25,701 nt of DNA from JBKPHS01 sp046729975 (GTDB taxonomy: Bacteria > Actinomycetota > Thermoleophilia > Solirubrobacterales > Thermoleophilaceae). The stretch spans positions 1-25,701 of the forward strand of contig JBKPHS010000170.1 in assembly GCA_046729975.1 (NCBI GenBank), in the 5' to 3' direction. Positions 7,453 to 15,000 of the stretch are shown one piece after another (position 1 is the stretch's first letter; the number at the start of each line of letters is the position of its first letter). The notes below the pieces were generated by a model that saw only the letters and a program-made list of their open reading frames with translations, was not told the DNA's origin and ran no database searches. The position numbers and the translations under genes are program-made.

Positions 7453-8760
7453 TCAGATAGAGATGACGCTCGGACCGGCCGGTACGACGTTGCGCGTGTC
7501 GACGATGAGCTTGGCCTGGTCCCAGAGCGGCCGCTCGAGGAACTGGCGGTGTGGCGTGAGCACGACCAGGCAGTCGCTCGTCGCGACGCGTTCGATGTCA
7601 TACGGGACGCTCGGGTGGAGCGCGCCGTCGAGCTCGATCTCCTCGACCCACGGGTCGCAGTACTCCACGAGGCCGCCGCGCACCAGCAGCTGGCGCATCA
7701 CCTCCAGGCTCGGCGACTCGCGCGTGTCGTGGACGTCGGCCTTGTAGGCCATGCCCAGCAAGAGAAGCCGCGAGCCCTTGATCGGCAGCCCGGCCTGATT
7801 GAGCGCGTCGGAGATCTTCTGGACGACGTAGACCGGCATCTGGGCGTTGATCTCGTGCGCCGCGTCGATCAGCTGCGCCGAGTAGCCGTACTCGCGCAAG
7901 CGCCAGGCGAGGAAGTGGGGGACGATGGGTATGCAGTCGCCGCCGAGCCCCGGCCCGGGATAGTGGGGCAGGAAGCTGAACGGCTTTGTCGACGCCGCCT
8001 CGATGACCTCCCAGACGGAGATCCCGAGCCGGTCGCACATCAGGGCGAGCTCGTTCGCCAGGGCGATGTTGACCGCCCGGAAGGTGTTCTCGTGCAGCTT
8101 CGCGGTCTCGGCCACCATCGGACTCGACACGGGGATCACCGAGTCGACGATCTGCCGGTACAGAAGCTCGGTCCGCGCGACGCACTCGGGCGTGACGCCG
8201 GCCACGAGCTTGGGCGTGTTGCGGAGCGTGAAGCTGCCGTTGCCGGGGTCGACCCGTTCCGGCGCGTAGCCGAGGAAGAAGTCCCGGCCTGCCCTCCCGC
8301 CGCTGCGCTCCAGGATCGGAAGCACTATCTCCTCGGTGGTCCCGGGGTAGGTCGTCGACTGGAGCACCACGAGCTGACCCGGACGAAGGTTCGCCGCGAG
8401 CGACTCGGCCGCCGCCACGATGTACGAGATGTCGGGGGTGCGGGTCTTGGAGAGAGGCGTCGGGACGCAGACCGTGATCGCGTCGAGATCGCGGACCGCG
8501 GCGTAGTCCGTCGTGGCCTCGAGGTGCCCGTCGAGCCCCTCGTAGCGCGCGGCGGGAACGTCGACGAGATACGAGTCGCGGCGCTGGATCGCCTCCACGC
8601 GGGACTCGCTGAGATCGATGCCCGTGACGTCGAAGCCGGCCTCTGCGAACCCGATCGCGAGCGGCAGGCCCGCGTAGCCGAGACCGATGATCCCGAGCCT
8701 CGCCTCACGGCTCTCGACCCGCTCCGCGAAGTCGGCCGCTGTTGACAGAAGCTTGCCCAC
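7453..8760 (-). CDS. nucleotide-sugar dehydrogenase, WbpA/TviB-like (UDP-HexNAc 6-dehydrogenase)
   Basis: A 435-residue enzyme of the UDP-glucose/UDP-HexNAc dehydrogenase family, expected to oxidise C6 of a UDP-sugar to a uronic acid with two NAD+. Order of motifs: Rossmann GIIGLGYAGLPLA (23-35), VCVPTPLSKTRTPD (97-110), the STTYPGTTEE turn (135-144), GYAPERVDPGN (164-174), the catalytic-lysine helix ETAKLHENTFR with K221 and N225, and the cysteine motif GPGLGGDCIPIVPHF with C276. The HexNAc-type loop rather than the UDP-Glc type fits WbpA/TviB. Two differences from the usual GGHCIPxDP are visible: H to D at 275 and D to V at 280; the latter normally helps water or thioester chemistry. It is the first gene of a four-gene minus-strand operon, divergent from the lipid-sugar transferase. 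The ATG at 8760 opens with a 20-residue extension before the Rossmann fold. Confidence 0.9.
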   Translation of the reverse strand: MGKLLSTAADFAERVESREARLGIIGLGYAGLPLAIGFAEAGFDVTGIDLSESRVEAIQRRDSYLVDVPAARYEGLDGHLEATTDYAAVRDLDAITVCVPTPLSKTRTPDISYIVAAAESLAANLRPGQLVVLQSTTYPGTTEEIVLPILERSGGRAGRDFFLGYAPERVDPGNGSFTLRNTPKLVAGVTPECVARTELLYRQIVDSVIPVSSPMVAETAKLHENTFRAVNIALANELALMCDRLGISVWEVIEAASTKPFSFLPHYPGPGLGGDCIPIVPHFLAWRLREYGYSAQLIDAAHEINAQMPVYVVQKISDALNQAGLPIKGSRLLLLGMAYKADVHDTRESPSLEVMRQLLVRGGLVEYCDPWVEEIELDGALHPSVPYDIERVATSDCLVVLTPHRQFLERPLWDQAKLIVDTRNVVPAGPSVISI

Positions 8761-8801
8761 GGCGCGCCGATGCTAGCAGCGGGTCTGGCCGTCGCCCCTG
8801 C

Positions 8802-8807
8802 TATAAA
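8802..8807 (+). promoter_or_regulatory. candidate -10 element (TATAAA) for a leaderless transferase mRNA
   Basis: TATAAA stands out in a GC-rich 55-bp divergent gap, and ends eight bases before the ATG at 8816. Transcription would then begin at or within a base or two of the start codon, and there is no ribosome site upstream of that ATG, which agrees with a leaderless message. No good -35 hexamer is seen at 17 or 18 bp. Confidence 0.4.
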
Positions 8808-8815
8808 AGCGCTGC

Positions 8816-10024
8816 ATGTCCTTCACGGACTCCGTGCGCGCCCTGTTCGAGGAGGGCGGCGTGGTATGGGGTTTCCTCCTGGCTGCGGGCATGGTCCTGG
8901 TGCTCACTCCAGCGGTGGCGCGATTGGCGCCGCGCATCGGCGGAGTGGACCAGGGCGGCGATCGCCCGCGCGTTCACACGGCGCCCGTGCCGCGCATCGG
9001 CGGCCTTGCGATAGTCGCCGGGATCCTTGTCCCCGCGCTCGTCTTCATCGGCGCCGACCGGCCGTACTTCGGGATTCTCGCCGGTACAGCAGGGGTCGCC
9101 GCGGTCGGGCTGATCGACGACATCTGGGGGCTGCGGCCGAGCGTGAAGCTCCTCGCGGTGATGGTGATCGCACTGGTGCCCGTCGTCGGCTACGACTTGA
9201 CGTTTGATCACATCACGCTGCCGCTGTTCGGCAACCACGACATCGGCTGGCTCGCGTACCCGCTCACGATCCTGTGGATCGCGTTCCTCGCGAACCTCGT
9301 GAACCTCATCGACGGGATGGACTCGCTCGCGGCCGGGATCGTGGCGATCGCTGCAGCGTCCATGGCGTTGCTCGCCGCCTCCTACGGCCGCACCGACGCG
9401 GCCGCGCTCGCCGCGATCGTGTGCGGCGCGACGCTGGCGTTCCTACGTCACAACTACCACCCCGCCAAGATCTTCATGGGCGACTCGGGTGCGCTCGCGC
9501 TCGGGTTCCTGCTCGCAGCAATGGCGGTCCAGGGAATCCTCAAGACGGCCGCCACCATCACGCTGCTCGCCCCGATGCTCGTGCTCGCCGTGCCGATACT
9601 CGACACGTCGTTCGTGGTGCTGAAGCGGCTCAAGTACCGGCGCCCTCCCTGGGGGGCCGACCACAACCACTTCTACCACCGCTTCATGAGGATCGGCTTC
9701 TCACAGCGGCGCACCGCGGCCTACCTGCATCTGTGGGCGGGCCTGCTCGCCGCGGGGGCGGTGCTCCTGCGCTTCGTTCCGCCGCGACCGCGCGGCGTGT
9801 GGGACCTGAGCAACTCGCTGATAGTAGGCGCCACCGGGCTCGCGCTGCTGGCGGCCTCGCTATGGATGGTCTACACGCTCGAGATCCTCAAGGCGCGGCA
9901 TCTGAAGGCGCTCGGCCTCGGGCGCTTCGCGCGCGAGGTGGCGCCGGAGGAGTCGATCCGAGTCGAGAAGCGCGAGGAGCAGGAGGAGGCGCTCGAGCGG
10001 GCGCTCACCTCCGGGCTCCGCTGA
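8816..10024 (+). CDS. polyprenyl-phosphate HexNAc-1-phosphate transferase (WecA/TagO/MraY family)
   Basis: A 402-residue polytopic membrane enzyme that would start a lipid-linked glycan by moving sugar-1-phosphate from UDP-HexNAc to undecaprenyl- or decaprenyl-phosphate. All family signatures are visible: HTAPVPRIGGLAI (54-66), the Mg-binding GLIDDIWGL with D101-D102, NLIDGMDSLA (163-172), MGDSGALALGF (221-231) and the cytoplasmic ADHNHFYHR loop (281-289) carrying the HxH...H cluster typical of WecA/TagO rather than MraY. About ten or eleven helices are present. The last 40 residues are a charged, helical cytoplasmic tail absent from minimal homologues. It diverges from the WbpA-like gene and overlaps the convergent DUF354 gene by 20 bp. 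In mycobacteria this family starts arabinogalactan; here the neighbours suggest a surface polysaccharide or wall-linked glycan. Confidence 0.92.
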   Translation: MSFTDSVRALFEEGGVVWGFLLAAGMVLVLTPAVARLAPRIGGVDQGGDRPRVHTAPVPRIGGLAIVAGILVPALVFIGADRPYFGILAGTAGVAAVGLIDDIWGLRPSVKLLAVMVIALVPVVGYDLTFDHITLPLFGNHDIGWLAYPLTILWIAFLANLVNLIDGMDSLAAGIVAIAAASMALLAASYGRTDAAALAAIVCGATLAFLRHNYHPAKIFMGDSGALALGFLLAAMAVQGILKTAATITLLAPMLVLAVPILDTSFVVLKRLKYRRPPWGADHNHFYHRFMRIGFSQRRTAAYLHLWAGLLAAGAVLLRFVPPRPRGVWDLSNSLIVGATGLALLAASLWMVYTLEILKARHLKALGLGRFAREVAPEESIRVEKREEQEEALERALTSGLR

Positions 10025-11042
10025 CCCACGGCAGCGCCAGCCGCAGGAGCTCCGCAGGGTCCCGACGCACGCGCGCAACCGCCGCGCCGGCGTTTCTGGT
10101 CGGCGTGAGCTGCTCCGGGTCGCCGAGCATCTTGAGCCTGCCCTGTCTGACCAGCATCTCGTCCACCGCTCCGAGTCGGCCCTCAAAGATGGACCAGACC
10201 GGCGTGCCGAGCACGGCTGCCTCCCGGTTCATCGTCCCGCCGGCGGACACGAGCGCGTCTGCGAACGCCACGAGGCTGCGAGCGTCGACCGTGCGCTCCG
10301 GGACGACCACGCGGTCGAGCCCGAAGCCGGTGATCGCCGCTCGCTGCTCGGGGGTTCGCGCGAGCACCACGGTCTGGGCGTCGGAGCTAGCCGACAGCCG
10401 CTTCAGGACGCGTGGCAGCAGCGCGTTCTCCGACCCGCCCAGGTAGAGGGCGTAGGAGGGCGCGGTCCTCACGACGCAGAGCAGCCGTTCGCGGTCGAGC
10501 CCGAGCTCGGAAAGCACGGCTGGGTCGGGCTCGAAGTCGGAGAGGTAGTACTCCTCCTTCAGCCCGGGGTAGCGCACGAGCTTCGGTCCCTTGGCGCCGA
10601 AACGCGCGAGCCGCTCGGGCGGGATGGCGTCCGGTACCAGGACCCGCGACGCGAGCCGGCAGTTCACGTGGTGTTGGAGGTTCGCCCACTCGTAGTCGAA
10701 CATGGTCGTGTTCGGCACGCGGAGCAGACGGCACGCGGCCGGAAGGTCGGTGGAGCCGTGCGCGAGCGCGCAGTCGAAGCGGCGCTTCCGTCCGAACCTG
10801 AGCATCGCCGCGACGCGATCCACCGCAGCGCGCGCCTTTCCGATCCGGGAGGCGCCGCCGTGGCCTCCGAGCACCACGTAGGGGCGCCCCCACTGATCGA
10901 GCAGCTCGAGTGTGTGGGAGAGCGGCCGGGCGGTGAGCGTCACCTCGTGGCCTCCTCGCTCGAGCAGCTCGACGAGGGGCCGCAGGACGATCACGTGCGC
11001 GGTGTTGGTGTAGTCGACCCAGACCCGCATGCGGCGGGCCAT
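10005..11042 (-). CDS. DUF354 family glycosyltransferase-like protein
   Basis: A 345-residue protein of the DUF354 family, which has a GT-B-like (two Rossmann) fold and commonly sits in polysaccharide loci. The opening MRVWVDYTNTAHVIVLRPL is the family's hallmark N-terminus, followed by RGGHEVTLTARP. Later landmarks are the FDCALAHGSTDLPAA segment, TTMFDYEWAN, the interdomain region around LVRYPGLKEEYYL, and the C-terminal nucleotide-sugar-like VSAGGTMNREAAVLGTP. No reaction has been firmly established for the family as far as I know; UDP-GlcNAc 2-epimerase-like or glycosyltransferase roles are usually proposed. ATG 11042 (giving MARRMRVW) or ATG 11030 (giving MRVW) may be the start; a frame to 11096 runs into the CDF gene and is rejected. 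It follows the CDF gene by one base, and ends in a 20-bp overlap with the transferase. Confidence 0.82.
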   Translation of the reverse strand: MARRMRVWVDYTNTAHVIVLRPLVELLERGGHEVTLTARPLSHTLELLDQWGRPYVVLGGHGGASRIGKARAAVDRVAAMLRFGRKRRFDCALAHGSTDLPAACRLLRVPNTTMFDYEWANLQHHVNCRLASRVLVPDAIPPERLARFGAKGPKLVRYPGLKEEYYLSDFEPDPAVLSELGLDRERLLCVVRTAPSYALYLGGSENALLPRVLKRLSASSDAQTVVLARTPEQRAAITGFGLDRVVVPERTVDARSLVAFADALVSAGGTMNREAAVLGTPVWSIFEGRLGAVDEMLVRQGRLKMLGDPEQLTPTRNAGAAVARVRRDPAELLRLALPWVSGARR

Positions 11043-11043
11043 C

Positions 11044-11967
11044 CTAGTGCGGCTCGGCGCGCTCGCGGCCGTCCTCGATCGTGAGCAGGTGCTCAACCAT
11101 CATCTGCAGGGTCGTGTGCTCTATGCCGAAGCGCTCGGCGAGCAGCGCCTCGACACGCCTCCGGACCTCGTCGACGTCCTCGCTCGGATCGCTCAGGATG
11201 TGGGCCGCGAGCGCCGGGAAGCCGGACGTGACGGTCCAGATGTGCAGGTCGTGGACCTCGCGAACGCCGCGCACGCCGGCCATCGCCCGGCCGACCACCT
11301 GCACGTCGATGCCCGCCGGGGCTGCCTCCATCAGGACGTTCACGGGGTCCCTGATCAGCCGCCACGAGCCCGCGAGGACGAGGACGCCGATCAGGATGCC
11401 CGCCACGGGGTCGGCCTGCTCCCAACCCGTCGCAAGCACGACCGCTCCCGCCGCGATGACCCCCAGGGACCCGAGCGCGTCGGCCGCGGAGTGCCGCAGC
11501 ACGCCCTCGAGGTTCAGATCGCGCCGGTCGCCGCCAGCGAGCATGAGAGTCGCGGCCGCATTGCCGGCCAGACCCAGGGCGCCCACGAGCAGAACGCCGA
11601 GACCCTCGACCTCCGGCGGATCGGAGAGGCGCCCGATCGCCTCGGCGAACACGAGGACGGCCACACCGACGAGCAGCACGCCGTTGACGAGTGCCGCGAG
11701 GATCTCCGTGCGGTAGAAGCCGAAGGTGCGGCTGCCGGCGGCTGGACGGGTGGCGACGCTCGCGGCGAAGAGCCCGATGGCGATGGCCCCGACGTCGGAG
11801 AGCACGTGAGCCGCGTCGGCGAGCAGCGCGACCGAATCGAACAGCAGCCAGCCGGCCACGCCGGCGGCGAGGAGGACGAGGTTGATCGCGAGCGCGGCGG
11901 ACATCCGGCGCCGGTTGCCGCCGCGAGCGGGACCGTGGTCGTGCCCGAGGTGTGCGTTACCGGGCAT
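11044..11967 (-). CDS. cation diffusion facilitator (CzcD-like) metal exporter
   Basis: A 307-residue CDF protein that would export Zn2+ or a similar divalent cation in exchange for protons. Six transmembrane helices span about residues 22-215, with a C-terminal cytoplasmic metal-binding domain after that. The intramembrane metal site is visible in helix 2 (ADAAHVLSDVG, H54 and D58) and helix 5 (LRHSAADALGS, H159 and D163), the HxxxD arrangement of zinc/cadmium exporters. The short N-terminus carries a His cluster (HLGHDHG). The C-terminal domain shows VHDLHIWTVTSGFPALAAHI and ends with IEHTTLQMM, as in CzcD. Its ATG abuts the MscS stop with no gap, so the two are co-transcribed and probably coupled. 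Metal specificity beyond the HxxxD pattern is inference. Confidence 0.92.
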   Translation of the reverse strand: MPGNAHLGHDHGPARGGNRRRMSAALAINLVLLAAGVAGWLLFDSVALLADAAHVLSDVGAIAIGLFAASVATRPAAGSRTFGFYRTEILAALVNGVLLVGVAVLVFAEAIGRLSDPPEVEGLGVLLVGALGLAGNAAATLMLAGGDRRDLNLEGVLRHSAADALGSLGVIAAGAVVLATGWEQADPVAGILIGVLVLAGSWRLIRDPVNVLMEAAPAGIDVQVVGRAMAGVRGVREVHDLHIWTVTSGFPALAAHILSDPSEDVDEVRRRVEALLAERFGIEHTTLQMMVEHLLTIEDGRERAEPH

Positions 11968-12891
11968 CTAGTCGGCGTCCACGCGGCGGCCGCTCGTGAC
12001 CAGGCTCACGACGGCCAGGATCTCGTCGGCCAGGTAGGGGCCGTCGCTGTGGAACTCGGGCGTTGCGGTGATCCGCACGACCACCTCGTCCGCGTCGACC
12101 TCCTCGAGCGCGATGTGCGGCTCAGAGCGAGTCGGCGTCTTGACCTGCTCGTCGAGCAGCGCCTGCACCTCGCTCGGCTTGATCCCGGGGCGCAGCCTGG
12201 CTCGCAGGTCCACGGGCGCCGGCTCGCGCAGCGGGAGCACGGCCGCGTTCAGCACGATGCTGTTCGGGACGAGCATCAGGTCGCTGCCGCGCGAGAACGT
12301 CGTGTAGAGCAGCCCGAGGGACGTGACCACGCCCTCGAGGTCGCCGGCCAGTCCGCCCGCCTGAAGCCTGACCCGTTCGCCGATCCGGAACGGGCGAGCG
12401 CTCAGGAGGACGGTCCCCGCGATCAGGTTGCCGAGCGTCTGCTGGGCCGCGAGTCCGAGGATGACCGCGGTCAGCACGCCGCCGACGGCGAGCGTGTCCG
12501 GCCGCAGCCCCGCGATCCGCAGCGCGATCGCCAGCGCCGCCGCCAGCGTGATCAGCCGGACGAGGAACGAGACCACCGCGGCGGTGCCCGGATCGAGCCG
12601 CCCGAGCAGGCTTGGCGCCATGGCCCGGCCGACCGCGCGCGCCAGCTCCCAGCCGAGGATGACGAGCGCCACGACGGTCACGACCCGCACCGGCGCGTCG
12701 ACCCCGAACACCTCGCGGCGGTAGTAGTAGGCGAGGACGACGATCGTCACCAGCGGTAGGAGCACCAGCAGCTCGAGCCTCGCCCTGCGCGCCCGCTCCG
12801 TCGCTTGCCGGCGCAAAGCGGCGGTGTGCGCCAGCTGGCGCTCGAGCCGCGGTCGCAGCCTGTCGCGGGTCGATCGGCGGGTGCGTGCCAT
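11968..12891 (-). CDS. small-conductance mechanosensitive channel (MscS family)
   Basis: A 307-residue MscS-type channel. Helices lie at about residues 40-58, 67-85, 100-125 and the pore-lining helix at 130-160, which reads VGGVLTAVILGLAAQQTLGN, followed by LIAGTVLLSARPFRIGERVRL, the family signature entering the cytoplasmic beta domain. The beta domain continues through GDLEGVVTSLGLLYTTF and LMLVPNSIVLNAAV, and the C-terminal alpha/beta cage follows. The highly charged 38-residue N-terminus (Arg-rich) precedes helix 1. Expected function is release of solutes under hypo-osmotic shock. The ATG at 12891 has GGAGG only one base upstream, which is unusually close. Upstream is a 41-bp hairpin that reaches the preceding gene's stop, so this gene may have its own promoter. 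Confidence 0.92.
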   Translation of the reverse strand: MARTRRSTRDRLRPRLERQLAHTAALRRQATERARRARLELLVLLPLVTIVVLAYYYRREVFGVDAPVRVVTVVALVILGWELARAVGRAMAPSLLGRLDPGTAAVVSFLVRLITLAAALAIALRIAGLRPDTLAVGGVLTAVILGLAAQQTLGNLIAGTVLLSARPFRIGERVRLQAGGLAGDLEGVVTSLGLLYTTFSRGSDLMLVPNSIVLNAAVLPLREPAPVDLRARLRPGIKPSEVQALLDEQVKTPTRSEPHIALEEVDADEVVVRITATPEFHSDGPYLADEILAVVSLVTSGRRVDAD

Positions 12892-12907
12892 ACCTCCGGA
12901 CCGTAGC

Positions 12908-12948
12908 CTGAACGCGACACGGGCAGGCTGCCCTGCGTCAGCGTTCAG
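12908..12948 (-). terminator. 41-bp strong inverted repeat between the radical SAM and MscS genes
   Basis: Outer arms CTGAACGC (12908-12915) and GCGTTCAG (12941-12948) are perfectly complementary. Inside them GAC/GTC pair, and an inner GGGCAGGCTGCCC (12921-12933) forms a tight stem with a three-base loop. The right arm contains the radical SAM stop codon (12945-12947). No T-run follows on the minus strand, so a classic intrinsic terminator is not shown; in high-GC actinobacteria hairpins without U-tracts are often assumed to terminate. It could instead be an attenuator ahead of the MscS-CDF pair. Confidence 0.5.
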
Positions 12949-14993
12949 AACAGCGCGGGCTGGACCGGTGGATCCTCCGCGTCGTGAATGGGTTCGTCTG
13001 GCCGCTTCGGCGGCGGGATGTGGCGCTCGGGGCGGCCGCCGGCGCCGTGCACGAGGTCCTGCAGCCGCCGCCGCTCGGCGGGCGCGGCGTACGCTCCGCG
13101 GCTGTAGATGCGTTCGTAGCGCGGCACCAGGTCGGGCCGGTGGGTCCGCAGCCAGTCGAAGAAGATGTCACGCACCTCTCCGCGAAGGTGGAGGGCGATC
13201 CCGCCGATGTTGACCGCCCCCGCCTCAGAGGCGAGCTCGAGGATGCGCTCGACCTGCCCGGGCGCGTCGTTGATACCTGGCATCAGCGGCGCGATCAGGA
13301 TGCCGGTCGGGATGCCGGCGCGGTTGAGCTCGGCGACCGCCTCGAGCCGCGCGCGTGGGTTGGGCGTGTGCGGCTCGGTGGCGCGCCAGGCCTTCTCGTC
13401 GAGCGTCGGCACCGAGAGGTTCGCGCTGACCGGGGCTCGCTCCGCGACCTCGAGGAGCAGCTCCTTGTCGCGCAGCACCAGCGGCGACTTGGTCAGGATC
13501 GAGCACGACGTGCCCGTGTCCCGCATCGCTTCCCAGATGCCGGGCATCAGCTTGTAGCGCCCCTCGACCCACTGATAGGGATCCGTGTTGGTTCCCATCG
13601 CGACGTGCTCCCGCTTCCACGAGGGACGCGACAGCTCGGCGCGCGCGACCTCCGGAGCATTCACCTTCACGACGATCTCCCGCTCGAAGTCGCGCCCGGC
13701 GTCGAAGTCGAGGTACTTGTGGGTGGGGCGAGCGAAGCAGTTGTGGCTGACCACGCCGTTGGCGATGAAGTCACCGGTGCCGGTGGTGATGTCGTAGAGG
13801 CGATAGCCACGACCGAGCGGCTCGATGGACTCGACACGCAGGCGGGCCGGGCTTTTGAGAGCGATCCCCTCGATCGAGCGCTTGCGATTGATCGCGGGGT
13901 TCACCGTGTGGAAGAACCGCAGCACCTGGCGCAGGCCGCCGAGCAGCCGTACGTTCCTCATGCCGTTGGGGAGGTGGCGATCCTCGATCACGAACTGAAA
14001 GCCGAGGCACCGCAGCGACGAGGCGATCCAGTCGATGATCTCGGGATCGGTGTTCCCGATCCGAAGGCATCCGCTGAAGCTGCCCTCCGCGTCGAAGATC
14101 CCGGCGAGGAACCCCTTGCACCATTCCGGACGCGGACTGCGTGGCCACTGGACTAGTTCCTTGATGGCGGCGACGTTGTCGCCGGTGCTCGTCCTGATCG
14201 CCCTCATGGAGCGCCTCCCCATCGTCGGAAAGGCGAACTCCTGCGTGATGACGTTCCGCTCCTCCTCGAGATACTGCTTCGCTCTACGCAGCGCATCGAG
14301 GTCCGTGAGCGCCAAGCGGAAGCGGTGCAACTGCTGACGACGTCCACCGGGGCTCTCATAGAGGGAGGAGCTCAGGTGGCCCTCGCCGCGGATCACGCCA
14401 CAGAGGTAGCCGCGCCGGTAGTCCGGCCAGTCCTCAGGCTGTTCGGCGAAATGCCCGGTGCCGATCAACTTGTTGTTGAGGGTCAGATGCGCCCGTTGGG
14501 GGCACCGTCCGGTGTCGGTCACGTGCTTCCAGCCTCTGTCGGTCAGGAAGCGGTGATCGCCGCTGGCGACGAGCTCCGTTCCGTCTTCCAGCGTGATGCG
14601 ATAGGCCGGCTTGATCGAGGACCAGTGGGCCAGGACCTGTGTCACCCAGTAGCGCCGGTAACTCCCCCGCCGGACCGTGCCGTAGATGTAGTCGCCAGCT
14701 CGCACATCGGCCAGCCGCTTCGCTCGACCGTCACCCATTAGAACCGGCGTTTCCCCACCTAGGCAGTAGCTACAGGCATGACTGCATCCTCGATACGGGT
14801 TGATCGTCCAGCGGAACGGCATGCGGGATGCCTCCGGCACCCGGTTGAGCACCGACTTGGCGCGCACTTCGTAGAAACGGGTGTCGAGGGCCTCGGGGGC
14901 GTCGAAGGTGCGCACGACCGCCGGATCGCGGTAGCCGGGGAGGCGGCGGCTCTCCTCGTCGGCGACGGTCAGGTTGTCCCAGCGCACGAACAC
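12945..14993 (-). CDS. Rv2578c/SplB-type (COG1533) radical SAM protein interrupted by an intein
   Basis: The 682-residue precursor contains an intein at 77-418; the spliced extein has 340 residues, the usual size of Rv2578c-family proteins. The radical SAM cluster motif is C70-SHA-C74-SY then, after the intein, C419-FARPTHKYLD; together CxxxCxxC, the three cysteines binding a 4Fe-4S cluster that cleaves S-adenosylmethionine. NPYRGC ahead and HVAMGTNTDPYQWVEGRY and ILTKSPLVLRD after are typical of COG1533 proteins, often labelled spore-photoproduct-lyase-like DNA repair enzymes, although the reaction of this branch is unproven. The start is GTG at 14993 or, matching homologues that begin RW, GTG at 14987. 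A LexA box covers both. My recollection is that mycobacterial Rv2578c is DNA-damage-inducible, which would agree. It is single, divergent from the ThiS-like gene. Confidence 0.92.
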   Translation of the reverse strand: MFVRWDNLTVADEESRRLPGYRDPAVVRTFDAPEALDTRFYEVRAKSVLNRVPEASRMPFRWTINPYRGCSHACSYCLGGETPVLMGDGRAKRLADVRAGDYIYGTVRRGSYRRYWVTQVLAHWSSIKPAYRITLEDGTELVASGDHRFLTDRGWKHVTDTGRCPQRAHLTLNNKLIGTGHFAEQPEDWPDYRRGYLCGVIRGEGHLSSSLYESPGGRRQQLHRFRLALTDLDALRRAKQYLEEERNVITQEFAFPTMGRRSMRAIRTSTGDNVAAIKELVQWPRSPRPEWCKGFLAGIFDAEGSFSGCLRIGNTDPEIIDWIASSLRCLGFQFVIEDRHLPNGMRNVRLLGGLRQVLRFFHTVNPAINRKRSIEGIALKSPARLRVESIEPLGRGYRLYDITTGTGDFIANGVVSHNCFARPTHKYLDFDAGRDFEREIVVKVNAPEVARAELSRPSWKREHVAMGTNTDPYQWVEGRYKLMPGIWEAMRDTGTSCSILTKSPLVLRDKELLLEVAERAPVSANLSVPTLDEKAWRATEPHTPNPRARLEAVAELNRAGIPTGILIAPLMPGINDAPGQVERILELASEAGAVNIGGIALHLRGEVRDIFFDWLRTHRPDLVPRYERIYSRGAYAAPAERRRLQDLVHGAGGRPERHIPPPKRPDEPIHDAEDPPVQPALF
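13740..14765 (-). mobile_element. intein with LAGLIDADG homing endonuclease (residues 77-418 of the precursor)
   Basis: The 342-residue intein begins with Cys1 (CLGGETPVL) and ends with VVSHN, followed by Cys+1. Block B is SGDHRFLTDRGW with S144 and H147; block F is YRLYDITTGTGDFIANG; the penultimate His and terminal Asn are H417 and N418. All residues needed for class 1 splicing are present. Two LAGLIDADG motifs lie 99 residues apart, LCGVIRGEG (197-205, acidic E204) and LAGIFDAEG (296-304, acidic E303), so the endonuclease may be active. The DNA in this segment is visibly poorer in G+C (lines of 57-70%) than the host gene (lines up to 77%), consistent with lateral entry. Excision restores an uninterrupted CxxxCxxC motif. 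Confidence 0.93.
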
Positions 14994-15000
14994 ATGTTCG
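14987..15000. promoter_or_regulatory. LexA (SOS) box over the radical SAM start
   Basis: CGAACACATGTTCG matches the Gram-positive and actinobacterial LexA core CGAACnnnnGTTCG at every defined position. It overlaps the GTG start codons of the radical SAM gene and its predicted -10 element, where a bound repressor would block transcription. The flanking A/C bases differ from the fully extended mycobacterial TCGAAC...GTTCGA. No lexA or recA gene is in the window. Confidence 0.75.

Noticed and set aside
11029..12759. Long plus-strand open frame over the CDF and MscS genes
   Set aside because: It mirrors the third-codon-position bias of the real minus-strand genes and shows no recognisable fold.
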